Part shown: positions 55,459-63,771 of the stretch, piece after piece | Position numbering within the stretch: the first letter of the stretch is position 1 | How the letters are laid out: each line of letters starts with the position of its first letter | Source: Roseiarcus sp963832305 | GTDB lineage: Bacteria > Pseudomonadota > Alphaproteobacteria > Rhizobiales > Beijerinckiaceae | Length of the DNA stretch: 64,000 nt | Assembly: GCA_963832305.1 (NCBI GenBank) | Contig: CAWHTU010000019.1 | Location: 1 to 64,000, forward strand | Reading direction: 5' to 3' | The notes under the pieces: model-generated | Database searches by the model: none | The model's input: only the letters and a program-made list of their open reading frames with translations | What the model was told of the DNA's origin: nothing | Made by a program: the position numbers and the translations under genes

Positions 55459-57864
55459 TCAGCTCCGCAGCGCGGCGCCGGTCCGCCTCGAAACCTCGGC
55501 CACGATCTTCGACATCGCAGCGTCGATTTCGCCGTCGGTGAGGGTCCGGTCACGCGGTTGCAGTGTCACCTGGATGGCAATCGATTTCGAGCCCTCCGGC
55601 ACGCCGTCGCCCTGATAGACGTCGAATACGCCAACCTTGGCGACGAGCGAGCGTTCGGCGCTCTCCGCCGCCCTGACGACGTCGCCGGCGCGCACGGCGG
55701 CGTCGACCACGAATGCAAGATCACGCTCGACCGCCATGAAATCCGAGCGGTCGAGCTTCGTCTTGGTCTTGGTGGGCCTCACCTTGGGCGCTGGAACGGC
55801 GTCGAGGACGATCTCGAAGGCGACGATCGGCCCTTCGGCGTCGAGCGCTTCCAGGGCGCTCGGATGCAACTGTCCGAACCAGCCAATAACCGTCTTCGGC
55901 CCGAATTGCAGCGTCGCGGCACGGCCAGGATGCAAGAAGGCTGGACCGCCGGGAACGAGCTGGACGGCATTGGGACTGACCCCGAGCGCGGAGAGAACCG
56001 TCATCGCGTCGCGCTTGGCGTCGAATGTGTCGACCCAGCCGCCGCCGCTCCAGTTCCGGCCTTCGCCCTCGGCTTTGGCCCTGCCGCGCCGCACCGCCGC
56101 GGCCGCCATGCGCTGGTCGTTCTCGCCCGGTCCGAGAAACACTTGCCCGACTTCGAACAGCGCAACATCGCCCAACGCCCGGCGCGCGTTGCGCTCGGCG
56201 GCGGCGACGAGGCCGGGAATGAGGCTAGGCCGCATGTCGGAAAGATCGGCGGCGATCGGATTGGCGAGCGCGAGCGACGGCGACCCGCCGCCGAAGAGTT
56301 GCGCCGCCGTTTTCGAGACGAACGACCAAGTGACCGCCTCGCGCAGCGAAAGCGCGGCCAGCGTGCGCTTGGCGAGCCACGTCCGCTTCTGGATGAGCGT
56401 CAGCACCGGCCTTGCCACGCCCTGGTCGAGCCGGGGCAGGGGCGAGGCTGGCGCCCGGTCGACGCCGGCGATGCGCAGAATCTGCTCGACCACGTCGGCC
56501 TTCACCTGGACGTCGGGCCGCCACGATGGGACGACGACCGTTCCTTCCGCGACGACGAAGCCGAGGCGGGAGAGGATCGCCTCGCCCTCCTGGCGCGGAA
56601 TGTCGACCCCAAGCAGCCGTTTGACTTCGCCATAGGGGAAAGAAATTGAACGCCGCGGCGGCGACGGATCGCCCGCCACCACCATCCGCGAAGGCTCTCC
56701 GCCGCAGATCGAAAGCACGAACTCGGTCGCGAGATCGCAGCCGGGCACGCAGAATTCGGGATCGACCCCGCGCTCGAATCGATAACGGGCGTCGGTCATG
56801 ATCCCGAGTCTGCGGCCGCTTTGAGCAATGTTTGTCGGGTCCCAAAGGGCGCTCTCAATCAGAACGTCACGCGTCGTGGCGTCGCAGCCGGAATGCTCGC
56901 CGCCCATGATGCCGGCGATGGATTCGACGCCATTCTCGTCGGCGATGACCACCATGCTTTCGTCGAGCGCATAGGTTTTTCCGTCGAGCGCGAGGACGCT
57001 CTCGCCGGTGCGAGCGCGGCGCACCGTAAGATCGCCCGCGACCTTGGCGAAGTCGAAAACGTGCAGCGGGCGGCCGCGGTCGAACGTAATGTAATTGGTG
57101 ATGTCGACAAGCGCGTTGATCGGCCTCAAGCCGATCGCGCGGAGCCGCTTCTGCATCCATTCGGGCGATGGACCGTTGGTCACGCCGCGCACAAGCCTGA
57201 GGGCGAACGCCGGACAGAGATGTTTGTCGGCGCCGGCGAAATCGAGATGGACGCCGGTCGGGCAGTCGAAGACGCCGGGAATCGATTTCGGCGCCGGCGT
57301 CTTCAGTCTCCCCAAACCAGCGGCAGCGAGATCGCGCGCGATGCCCGCGACGCCGGCCGCATCGGGACGGTTCGGGGTCACGGCGACGTCGATCACCGGA
57401 TCGTCGAGCCCGGCGAAACGCGCATAGGGGACGCCGGTCGGGGCGTCATCGGGAAGCTCGATGATCCCCTCGTGATCGTCGCTGAGCTCGAGTTCCGCCG
57501 CCGAGCACAGCATCCCATTCGATTCGACGCCGCGGATGACGCCCTTGGTTAGGGTCAGCTTCTTGCCGGGAATATAGGTTCCAACCGGCGAGAAGACGCC
57601 TTTCATGCCCGTCCGTGCGTTCGGCGCGCCGCAAACGACCTGCACCTGCCCTTGGCCCGCGTCGACGATGCAGACCTTGAGCCGGTCGGCGTTGGGATGC
57701 TGTTTGGCTTCAATTACCGAAGCGACCACAAAGCCATCGTATTTGCGGCTCGGATCCTCGACGCTCTCGACCTCGAGACCGACGCGGGTCAGCGTGTCGA
57801 CGATCTCGGCGAGCGACGCCGACGTGTCGAGGTGGTCTTTCAGCCAGGAGAGAGTGAATTTCAT
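55459..57864 (-). CDS. pheT: Phenylalanyl-tRNA synthetase beta subunit
   Basis: An 801-residue subunit with the standard order: N-terminal region and EMAP/OB tRNA-binding domain (VCIVDAGQGQVQVVCGAPNARTG, about 60-150), B3/B4 editing domain (about 210-390, with NALVDITNYI and GIMGGEHSGC), B5 domain, catalytic-like core and a C-terminal anticodon-binding FDX-ACB fold (VYQGDGVPEGSKSIAIQVTLQP). With PheS it forms the alpha2beta2 enzyme. The start is ATG at 57864, 28 bases after pheS. Confidence 0.97.
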   Translation of the reverse strand: MKFTLSWLKDHLDTSASLAEIVDTLTRVGLEVESVEDPSRKYDGFVVASVIEAKQHPNADRLKVCIVDAGQGQVQVVCGAPNARTGMKGVFSPVGTYIPGKKLTLTKGVIRGVESNGMLCSAAELELSDDHEGIIELPDDAPTGVPYARFAGLDDPVIDVAVTPNRPDAAGVAGIARDLAAAGLGRLKTPAPKSIPGVFDCPTGVHLDFAGADKHLCPAFALRLVRGVTNGPSPEWMQKRLRAIGLRPINALVDITNYITFDRGRPLHVFDFAKVAGDLTVRRARTGESVLALDGKTYALDESMVVIADENGVESIAGIMGGEHSGCDATTRDVLIESALWDPTNIAQSGRRLGIMTDARYRFERGVDPEFCVPGCDLATEFVLSICGGEPSRMVVAGDPSPPRRSISFPYGEVKRLLGVDIPRQEGEAILSRLGFVVAEGTVVVPSWRPDVQVKADVVEQILRIAGVDRAPASPLPRLDQGVARPVLTLIQKRTWLAKRTLAALSLREAVTWSFVSKTAAQLFGGGSPSLALANPIAADLSDMRPSLIPGLVAAAERNARRALGDVALFEVGQVFLGPGENDQRMAAAAVRRGRAKAEGEGRNWSGGGWVDTFDAKRDAMTVLSALGVSPNAVQLVPGGPAFLHPGRAATLQFGPKTVIGWFGQLHPSALEALDAEGPIVAFEIVLDAVPAPKVRPTKTKTKLDRSDFMAVERDLAFVVDAAVRAGDVVRAAESAERSLVAKVGVFDVYQGDGVPEGSKSIAIQVTLQPRDRTLTDGEIDAAMSKIVAEVSRRTGAALRS

Positions 57865-57892
57865 CGCCGATCAATTCGATACTGAAACCGAC

Positions 57893-58987
57893 TCACCCGC
57901 TCAACCCTCCGGCGAGCGTCGGGATGTCGAGCGGTTTGAAGCCGTAGTGGTTGATCCAGCGCAGGTCGGCGTCGAAGAAGTCGCGCAAGTCGGGCAGGCC
58001 GTACTTCAGCATGGCCAAGCGGTCGAGACCAATCCCCCAGGCGAAGCCCTGATAGGCTTCGGGGTCGATGCCGCAATTCGACAGCACGTTGGGATGGACC
58101 ATGCCGCAGCCGAGGATCTCGAGCCAATCCTCGCCCTCGCCGAAGCGGATTTCCCCACCCGAACGGCGGCACTGGATATCGACCTCGAGTGAGGGCGATG
58201 TGAACGGGAAGAAGCTCGGCCGGAAGCGCATGCCGACGTGCGGCACTTCGAAAAAGGCTTTGCAGAATTCCTCCAGAACCCACTTCAGGTTGGCGAGCGT
58301 CGCGCGGTCGTCGACCACGAGCCCCTCGATCTGGTGGAACATGGGCGTATGCGTCTGGTCGGCGTCCCGCCGATAGGTGCGGCCGGGGCAGATGATGCGG
58401 ATCGGCGGCTTTTGCTTCAGCATCGTGCGCACCTGCACCGGGCTCGTGTGCGTTCGCAGAACCTTGCGCTCGCCCGCTGCGTCCGGGGCGAGAAAGAACG
58501 TGTCATGCATCTCCCGCGCCGGGTGGCCGGGCGGGAAATTGAGCTTGCCGAAGTTGTAGTCGTCGGTCTCGATGTCCGGGCCTTCCGCGACCGAAAAGCC
58601 CATGTCGGCAAAAATCACCACAATCTCGTCCATGACCTGGCTGATCGGATGAATCCGACCGGTCTCGATCCCCGGCAAGCGGACGGGCAGGGTGACGTCG
58701 ATTGTCTGGCTGACGAGCTCCTTGTCGCGTTCGTTAGCCTTGAGCTTGGCTTCTTTTTCTCTGCGCTTTTCCTCAAAGCCAAATTTTAGCGCATTATTCG
58801 CGGCGCCCTCGAACTTGCGTTCCTCAAGGGTCATTGAACCGAGGTCATTGTATAGTTGGGTAATCTCGCCTTTCTTTCCGAGAAATCTGATACGGGCCGC
58901 CTCAAGCTCCGCTGTGTTGGTTGCCGCTTCTATAGCGTTGTTGGCCGCGGTGCGGATTTGCTCTCTGTATGAATCCCGATCGGTCAT
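57893..58987 (-). CDS. pheS: Phenylalanyl-tRNA synthetase alpha subunit
   Basis: A 364-residue class II synthetase subunit. The N-terminal coiled coil (about 1-90) binds tRNA; motif 2 is GRTYRRDADQTHTPMFHQIEG, motif 3 GFAWGIGLDRLAMLKYG, and FTSPSLEVDI lies between. It activates Phe and charges tRNA-Phe with PheT. The ATG at 58987 is chosen; the open region upstream is the repeat element. It belongs to the rpmI-rplT-pheS-pheT group, interrupted by that element. Confidence 0.97.
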   Translation of the reverse strand: MTDRDSYREQIRTAANNAIEAATNTAELEAARIRFLGKKGEITQLYNDLGSMTLEERKFEGAANNALKFGFEEKRREKEAKLKANERDKELVSQTIDVTLPVRLPGIETGRIHPISQVMDEIVVIFADMGFSVAEGPDIETDDYNFGKLNFPPGHPAREMHDTFFLAPDAAGERKVLRTHTSPVQVRTMLKQKPPIRIICPGRTYRRDADQTHTPMFHQIEGLVVDDRATLANLKWVLEEFCKAFFEVPHVGMRFRPSFFPFTSPSLEVDIQCRRSGGEIRFGEGEDWLEILGCGMVHPNVLSNCGIDPEAYQGFAWGIGLDRLAMLKYGLPDLRDFFDADLRWINHYGFKPLDIPTLAGGLSG

Positions 58988-59008
58988 GTTTCTGATCCAA
59001 TCCGCGGC

Positions 59009-59175
59009 GCCCCTTCTCCCCTTGCGAGAGAAGGTGTCATGCGAAGCATGACGGATGAGGGTCGTTCGAACAGTGTTCGGTCCGGCGACGAGACTCACCT
59101 ATGCTAGCGCCTCGGGGCTGCGCCACTCCTCATCCGGCGCTGCGCGCCACCTTCTCCCGCAAGGGGAGAAGGGGC
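59009..59175. repeat. MITE-like element with 28-bp terminal inverted repeats
   Basis: The left end GCCCCTTCTCCCCTTGCGAG... (59009-59036) is matched in reverse complement at 59148-59175 (CACCTTCTCCCGCAAGGGGA...), with few mismatches. Nested inside are TCATGC-GAA-GCATGA (59038-59052) and GGATGAG/CTCATCC (59054-59060, 59129-59135). No gene inside. It sits between rplT and pheS and could fold into a long hairpin in the transcript. Confidence 0.8.
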
Positions 59176-59188
59176 CTCGTCGAGCGCT

Positions 59189-59554
59189 TCACGCCGCCTT
59201 CGGCAGCGAGCCTTTCGCCTGCTCGACGATCGCGGCAAAAGCCGCGGGCTCCGAAATGGCGAGTTCGGACAAAACCTTGCGGTCGACCTCGATCCCCGCC
59301 GCGGCGAGGCCGGAGATAAACCGGCTGTAGGTCAGCCCGTGCTCGCGCGCCGCCGCGTTGATGCGCTGAATCCACAGCGCGCGGAACTCGCGCTTGCGGT
59401 TCTTGCGGTCGCGATAGGCGTACTGCATCGACTTGTCGACCGCGGCCTTGGCGGCGCGGATGGTGTTCTTGCGCCGGCCGAAGAAACCCTTGGCGGCCTT
59501 CAGCACCTTCTTGTGCTTGGCATGGGCGACGACGCCCCTCTTGACGCGCGACAT
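59189..59554 (-). CDS. rplT: 50S ribosomal protein L20
   Basis: A 121-residue basic protein with the full L20 sequence pattern: RVKRGVVAHAKHKKVLKAAK, GFFGRRKNTIRAAKAAV and FRALWIQRINAAAREHG. It binds 23S rRNA early in assembly and in many bacteria represses its own operon. It follows rpmI by 23 bases. Confidence 0.98.
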   Translation of the reverse strand: MSRVKRGVVAHAKHKKVLKAAKGFFGRRKNTIRAAKAAVDKSMQYAYRDRKNRKREFRALWIQRINAAAREHGLTYSRFISGLAAAGIEVDRKVLSELAISEPAAFAAIVEQAKGSLPKAA

Positions 59555-59577
59555 TGTTCAGTCCTCCGGGAAAAGGT

Positions 59578-59778
59578 TCAGCCGTTCGGCAGATAGAATT
59601 TCTTGACCTTGTCGCCGTCGGTCTTGAACAGGATCGCGGTGCCGCGCAGGTTGCGGATCTGCTTGGGCGTGCGCTTGATCATGCCATGGCGCTTGCCGCG
59701 ATGGACATAGACGACCTTGCCGGTCCCGGTGAGTTTGAAGCGCTTTTTGGCGCCCGATTTGGTCTTCAACTTGGGCAT
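59578..59778 (-). CDS. rpmI: 50S ribosomal protein L35
   Basis: A 66-residue protein, MPKLKTKSGAKKRFKLTGTG at the start and RGTAILFKTDGDKVKKFYLP at the end, the L35 family. The ATG at 59778 follows GGAG-like sequence. infC, the frequent upstream partner, is not adjacent; a terminator-like hairpin lies in the leader. Confidence 0.98.
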   Translation of the reverse strand: MPKLKTKSGAKKRFKLTGTGKVVYVHRGKRHGMIKRTPKQIRNLRGTAILFKTDGDKVKKFYLPNG

Positions 59779-59844
59779 TTGGCTCTCCTCAAGGCTTGAC
59801 GCCTTCTTGACATTCGGCGGGGCGATGGGCCCCGTTCGCGCGAG

Positions 59845-59883
59845 CGAAAAAACCGCCACGGCAGCCCTGACAGCCGGGCGGTT
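59845..59883 (-). terminator. Rho-independent terminator/attenuator in the rpmI leader
   Basis: On the minus strand AACCGCC and GGCGGTT form a seven-base stem extended by CGGC/GCCG around a ten-base loop, followed by TTTTTTCGC. It lies about 70 bases before the rpmI start and more than 250 bases past the previous minus-strand gene. It may attenuate the ribosomal protein operon or end upstream transcripts. Confidence 0.7.
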
Positions 59884-60047
59884 CTCAAGGGGCGGGGTCA
59901 TACGCGAAAGAGAGGGGGGACGCAAGGGCGGCGGCGTAACCGGCTCAGCGGGCGGCCCGCCGGCGCCGTCCTTTTCCGCGACCAAGCGATTTCAAGCGCT
60001 TAGGCGCCTTTTTCTGCAACGCGAGACGAGACAGGCAAAGGAGCGCC

Positions 60048-60106
60048 GATGGTAGATTGTTATTTATCAATATATTACCATCATTACCTCATGTATTACA
60101 TGAGGT
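60048..60106. promoter_or_regulatory. AT-rich island with two inverted repeats
   Basis: GATGGTA (60048-60054) pairs with TACCATC (60076-60082) around an AT-rich centre (TTTATCAATATA). Right after it, ACCTCATGTA (60086-60095) and TACATGAGGT (60097-60106) form a perfect ten-base palindrome with one central base. The stretch is far more AT-rich than its surroundings. It looks like an operator/promoter region upstream of rpmI or a binding site left from another context. Confidence 0.55.
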
Positions 60107-60144
60107 TCGATGCGGGATTCGGGCGCCCGCCGGCGCCATTGGGC

Positions 60145-60456
60145 CTAGTCGATCGCGGACAGGACATGGACCGCGCGGTTGGCGATCAAGTCCCTGGTCT
60201 TCGCTCCGTAGGCGGCCATGTGCGGAGCGGCGATGTGCGCCGCCAAGGCTTCCGGGCTTTCCCACGATTCGATCACGGCGAAGATGTCAGGCCCGAACTT
60301 CGCCTGGAACGGGCCGATACCCGTCGCGTCGACATGCGCCGCATACTCGATGCACCCTTTTTCCGCCCGAACCGCCGGGACGTTGGCGCGAAACGCGGCG
60401 AGGATCTCGTCGCGGCGCCCCGGCTTGGCGGTTATCACGGCGACTACGCGGATCAT
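60145..60456 (-). CDS. Antibiotic biosynthesis monooxygenase-domain protein (YgiN-like)
   Basis: A 103-residue ABM-fold protein: IRVVAVITAKPGRRDEILAAF at the start, CIEYAAHVD and FAVIESWESPEALAAHIAAPHMAAY, typical of small dimeric quinol monooxygenase-like proteins (YgiN/PF03992). These act without metal or cofactor on quinols or haem-like compounds. No operon partner. The reaction here is unknown. Confidence 0.88.
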   Translation of the reverse strand: MIRVVAVITAKPGRRDEILAAFRANVPAVRAEKGCIEYAAHVDATGIGPFQAKFGPDIFAVIESWESPEALAAHIAAPHMAAYGAKTRDLIANRAVHVLSAID

Positions 60457-60564
60457 TGTCGTTCTCGCTGCTTTCGCCCGACGCCCGGCGCGGCTCCGTC
60501 AGGATAACCCGGCGCAATCGGCTTTCGCCAGCGAAAACGCCCGCCGGGCGTCGCGAACCGCCGG

Positions 60565-61089
60565 TCAAACGGGTTCACCCGAATTCTGCGCGGGATCGTC
60601 CACCAGATCAGCAGTTTGGCCGGCGTCCGCGAACTCCCCGGCAATAGGCGGCGCGGCATGGGTGAGCGCGAGCGGCGGAGCGGGGGCGGGCAGGGCGAGG
60701 GGCGGCGGGGTTTCGTGGGACGGGCGCGCCGGCGCCAGCCCGTGATAGCGGTCGAGGGCGGCGACGAGCCGGATGAGCGGCGCGGCGGCCTTGGAATCGC
60801 CCTTGTCGAGGAGCTCGTCGACAACCCTCAGCGCCTTATTGAGCCGCGCGACCTGCACCCTGGCGTAGCGCTCGGGCGCGTCGAGCCGCCGCTCAGCGAT
60901 CGCCCGGTCGAATTCGCGTCGCACGGTCGCGACGCTGATCTCGAGGTTCGCTGCGATCACTTCGTAGCCATATCCGGCCGCGATCATGTCGAAAACGGCT
61001 TCGCGCAGCGCGAGCTGCTTTTTCCGCCGCGTATTGCGCGCGGCGCGCAAGCCGGCGCGCTTGGAGTGGAAAGCGGGGTCGTCGTTCAT
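60565..61089 (-). CDS. HTH protein of a small paralogous family (with 41964)
   Basis: A 174-residue protein with a basic start (RAARNTRRKKQLALREAV), an HTH (MIAAGYGYEVIAANLEISVATVRREF), then AERRLDAPERYARVQVARLNKAL and APLIRLVAALDRYHGL, followed by a Pro/Ala-rich acidic tail. The layout repeats that of the protein at 41964. ATG with GGAG seven bases before. Its upstream region (61115-61190) is AT-rich, as for the paralogue. Likely a DNA-binding protein; no target or phage context visible. Confidence 0.75.
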   Translation of the reverse strand: MNDDPAFHSKRAGLRAARNTRRKKQLALREAVFDMIAAGYGYEVIAANLEISVATVRREFDRAIAERRLDAPERYARVQVARLNKALRVVDELLDKGDSKAAAPLIRLVAALDRYHGLAPARPSHETPPPLALPAPAPPLALTHAAPPIAGEFADAGQTADLVDDPAQNSGEPV

Positions 61090-61363
61090 GGTCGTCTCCT
61101 TCGATGCGAGATTTCGCGGATAATCGAAGAGCCTACCATTGATTTGTAAAAACAGAAATAGTTTGCTGCACAAATTTCCTAAGGTATTGAAATATCAAGA
61201 CGATCCGTCCTAGGGCCGACCCAAGGCTTCTCGCGCCGCCGAGGCGACGCGCCAAGGTTTCCGGGGCCTCGAAAGGGCCTCCCCGGCGGCCCAAGTCGGG
61301 CGCGGCGTCCTTGCGTCGCCCGCGCGGGCGCCCTATCGCAATGCAGCATTTCCACGAGGCGCC

Positions 61364-61966
61364 ATGGACCCGCTGATCGAAGGCTATCGCCGCTTTCGCA
61401 AAGAGATCTGGCCGGCCGAGCGGGCGCGCTACGAGGCGCTGGCCCATTGGGGGCAGAGCCCCGAGGCAATGGTCATCGCCTGTTCGGATTCGCGCGTCGA
61501 TCCGCAGACGGTGTTCGGCGCCGTGCCGGGCGAATTGTTCGTGGTGCGCAACGTCGCGGCGCTGGTGCCGCGCTATAGCCCCGACCCTGGCCATCACGGC
61601 ACCAGCGCGGCGCTCGAATTCGGCGTCAGGGTGCTCAAGGTTGCGCGCCTGGTCGTGCTCGGGCACGGCCAGTGCGGCGGGGTCAAGGCGATGGCCTATG
61701 GCGCGCCGCCGCAGGCGCGGGACTTCATCGCCTCATGGGTCGAGATCGGCGCTCCCGCAGTCGCTGCCGCAGGCGACAAGCCTGAGGGGCGGCTCGACCG
61801 GATCGAGGCCGAGGTGGTGCGGCTCTCGCTCGCGAACCTCATGACCTTCCCGTGGATCGCGGAGGCGGCGGCGGCCAGCCGGCTCGCCCTGCAGGGCTAC
61901 TGGTTCGACGTCCACACCGGGGTGCTGGCGAGCGTGGGGGCGGAGGGGCTTGAGCCGGTGGAGTGA
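61364..61966 (+). CDS. Beta-class carbonic anhydrase
   Basis: A 200-residue enzyme with zinc ligands Cys40 (IACSDSRVDP, with Asp42/Arg44), His101 and Cys104 (LGHGQCGGVKAM). It interconverts CO2 and bicarbonate in the cytoplasm. The length fits the short bacterial family. Possible starts upstream lack a family extension; the ATG at 61364 gives DPLIEGYRRFRKEIWP, typical of Rhizobiales forms. Confidence 0.95.
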   Translation: MDPLIEGYRRFRKEIWPAERARYEALAHWGQSPEAMVIACSDSRVDPQTVFGAVPGELFVVRNVAALVPRYSPDPGHHGTSAALEFGVRVLKVARLVVLGHGQCGGVKAMAYGAPPQARDFIASWVEIGAPAVAAAGDKPEGRLDRIEAEVVRLSLANLMTFPWIAEAAAASRLALQGYWFDVHTGVLASVGAEGLEPVE

Positions 61967-61980
61967 GCCCAAGATCGTTT

Positions 61981-62326
61981 TTACGCTTGATCCGCGATGA
62001 GATCGTCCAGAGCGGCGCGCAGCGGCGGCAAATGGTCTTCGACAGCCCGCCACACGCGGGCTCGATCGATCAACGCGTAGCCGTGGATCAGGATGTTGCG
62101 GAAAGCAACGATCAGGCGAAGATCAGGAAATCTTGGCCGCAAGGGTCGCGTCCAGACGATCCAGCTGACGCAGAGCCTCGCCGACAATCTCGAATTGGCG
62201 CTCCACCGCGGAGCGCAGGACGATGTCGCGGTCGAAATCCGTGAAGGTCTTACCCATCGTCATGTCCGCGATGGCCGTGGCGGCGTTGCGCGCATCCCAG
62301 AGCAGGCTTTTGGGGTCACGCCTCAA
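61981..62326 (-). CDS. hepT: HepT-type HEPN toxin (one frameshift)
   Basis: About 114 residues read through one extra A in the run at 62128-62130 (plus strand). The first part (SLLWDARNAATAIADMT, AVERQFEIVGEALRQL) and, after the break, IVAFRNILIHGY with the RX4HXY RNase motif define HepT/DUF86. TTG start overlapping the MntA-type gene by 11 bases. HepT is an RNase toxin neutralised by AMPylation of its Tyr by MntA. Removing one base restores AAKIPDLRLIVAFRN, so an indel error is plausible. Confidence 0.85.
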
Positions 62327-62618
62327 AGACGGACTCGCGAGAACGCTCGACGCTTGCTTTGAAATAGGGATTGAGAATTGCGCTCGGCTCGACAAGGTCG
62401 ACGCTACGCCCGAACAGCGCCTCGAGCGACTGCTTGAGGTCGAAATAGATGTCGAACGACAAAGCTTCGGGCTCGAACTCAACCAGGAAATCGAGGTCAC
62501 TGTGCGCCGGGTCGAAATTGTCGCTTGCCGCCGAGCCGAAAAGGTCGAGGCGCCGAACATGGAACCGGCGGCACACTTGCTCGAGTTCCCCTCGATGCGA
62601 TGAAATCTCCGCGATCAT
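62316..62618 (-). CDS. mntA: MntA-type antitoxin nucleotidyltransferase
   Basis: A 100-residue minimal nucleotidyltransferase with RRLDLFGSAASDNFDPAHSD and the metal-binding DLDFLVEF (GS...DxD). Upstream of and overlapping hepT in the MntA-HepT order. It transfers AMP to the toxin Tyr and so blocks it. ATG at 62618 with GGAGGG before. The two genes form a complete toxin-antitoxin pair apart from the hepT frameshift. Confidence 0.88.
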   Translation of the reverse strand: MIAEISSHRGELEQVCRRFHVRRLDLFGSAASDNFDPAHSDLDFLVEFEPEALSFDIYFDLKQSLEALFGRSVDLVEPSAILNPYFKASVERSRESVFEA

Positions 62619-62721
62619 CGGACCCTCCCTGGCCTGAGCACATATAGCACGGGTCGAACGCGCCGGCGTCCAGCTCCATCTCGCCGAGCCCTGCCGCGAC
62701 CTTGCCAATCATGGAACGGAC

Positions 62722-63771
62722 TCACTCCCCCTTGCCGCCGCTGAACAGGAACGGCGCGACCTCGGAGACGCCGGGGGCTTTGTCGACCGAGAAGGGCGCC
62801 GGGCGGCAGACGGCGAGCGCGGACAAGCCCACGCGGGCGGTGAGCAGGCCGTTGAGCACGCCTTCGCCCATCCGGGCCGAGATCCGCGAGGCGATCCCGT
62901 GACCGACCAGCTGCTGCAGCAGGCTGTCGCCGACCGCCATGCCGCCGGTGATGGCGATATGGGCGCCGATCGAGCGCGCGAGCTTGATGAGGCCGAGCAG
63001 GCCCGGCCGGCCGCCGTAAATCTCGGCGATGCGCCGCACGAGCCGCACGATCTGGGCGACGACGAATACGACGTCGAGCACCGCGCGCGGGCTGATCGCG
63101 GTCACCAGCGACACCCGCTTGGCGGCCGTCGCGATTTCGCCCTGCGCCTTGTCGTCGAGTGGCCTCAGCAGCGCCCGCTCGGCGACATCGATGAGATCGC
63201 GTCCGTCGATGATCGCGCGCATCGCATCCTCGACCTCGGCCCGCGCGCGCGCCGTATCCGGCCGGTCGCGATAGAGCGCGACGAGCTGTCCCACCAGACG
63301 GCGAGCGGCGGCGCGGTCGTCGGCCGCGCGCGCCTCGGCGAAGGCGACATGCATTTCGGCGATCCGGGTCTGGCGGGCGACCGCGATCATCTCGCGCGCC
63401 GCAACGCCGATGAGGCCGACCAGGAACACCAGGCCGAAAACAACACCGACGATTCCGAGCGACTCCGCCTTGGCGAACAGACCCTCGATGAGGTTGGTCG
63501 CCCACAATCCGACTGCGAGCGACACGAGGCCGCCAAGCCCGGTCCAGGCGAGGCGCGCGAGGGTGAAGCGCGAGCGTGAGATGAGGCCTGATTTCTGCGC
63601 CGCCTCGATCTTGAGTTCGGCTTCGTCGATCGGCGACGGTGGAGCCGCTGGAATCGGATCATGCTGGGAGCGGATGATCGCTTCCGGAGCGTACGGCGCG
63701 GGCTGATCGTCGACCGCGATTCTCCGGTCGTCGAGGCGAAAGGCGCGGGGCCGGGGAGGGCGCTGGCTCAC
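62722..63771 (-). CDS. YcjF/TIGR01620-family membrane protein
   Basis: A 349-residue protein with a Pro-rich cytoplasmic start, two membrane helices (WTGLGGLVSLAVGLWATNLI and LGIVGVVFGLVFLVGLIGVA, about 75-125) and a soluble C-terminal region containing AITGGMAVGDSLLQQLVGHG and ARVGLSALAVCRPAPF, the TIGR01620/YcjF pattern (DUF697-like). It always follows YcjX, here with a GTGA overlap. Function unknown, perhaps stress-linked membrane GTPase partner. Confidence 0.85.
   Translation of the reverse strand: MSQRPPRPRAFRLDDRRIAVDDQPAPYAPEAIIRSQHDPIPAAPPSPIDEAELKIEAAQKSGLISRSRFTLARLAWTGLGGLVSLAVGLWATNLIEGLFAKAESLGIVGVVFGLVFLVGLIGVAAREMIAVARQTRIAEMHVAFAEARAADDRAAARRLVGQLVALYRDRPDTARARAEVEDAMRAIIDGRDLIDVAERALLRPLDDKAQGEIATAAKRVSLVTAISPRAVLDVVFVVAQIVRLVRRIAEIYGGRPGLLGLIKLARSIGAHIAITGGMAVGDSLLQQLVGHGIASRISARMGEGVLNGLLTARVGLSALAVCRPAPFSVDKAPGVSEVAPFLFSGGKGE

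Noticed and set aside
60049..60507. A 152-codon plus-strand frame with a good AGGAG site and ATG
   Set aside because: After a Tyr-rich start from the AT-rich island it runs antisense to the ABM-domain gene and loses any protein-like pattern.
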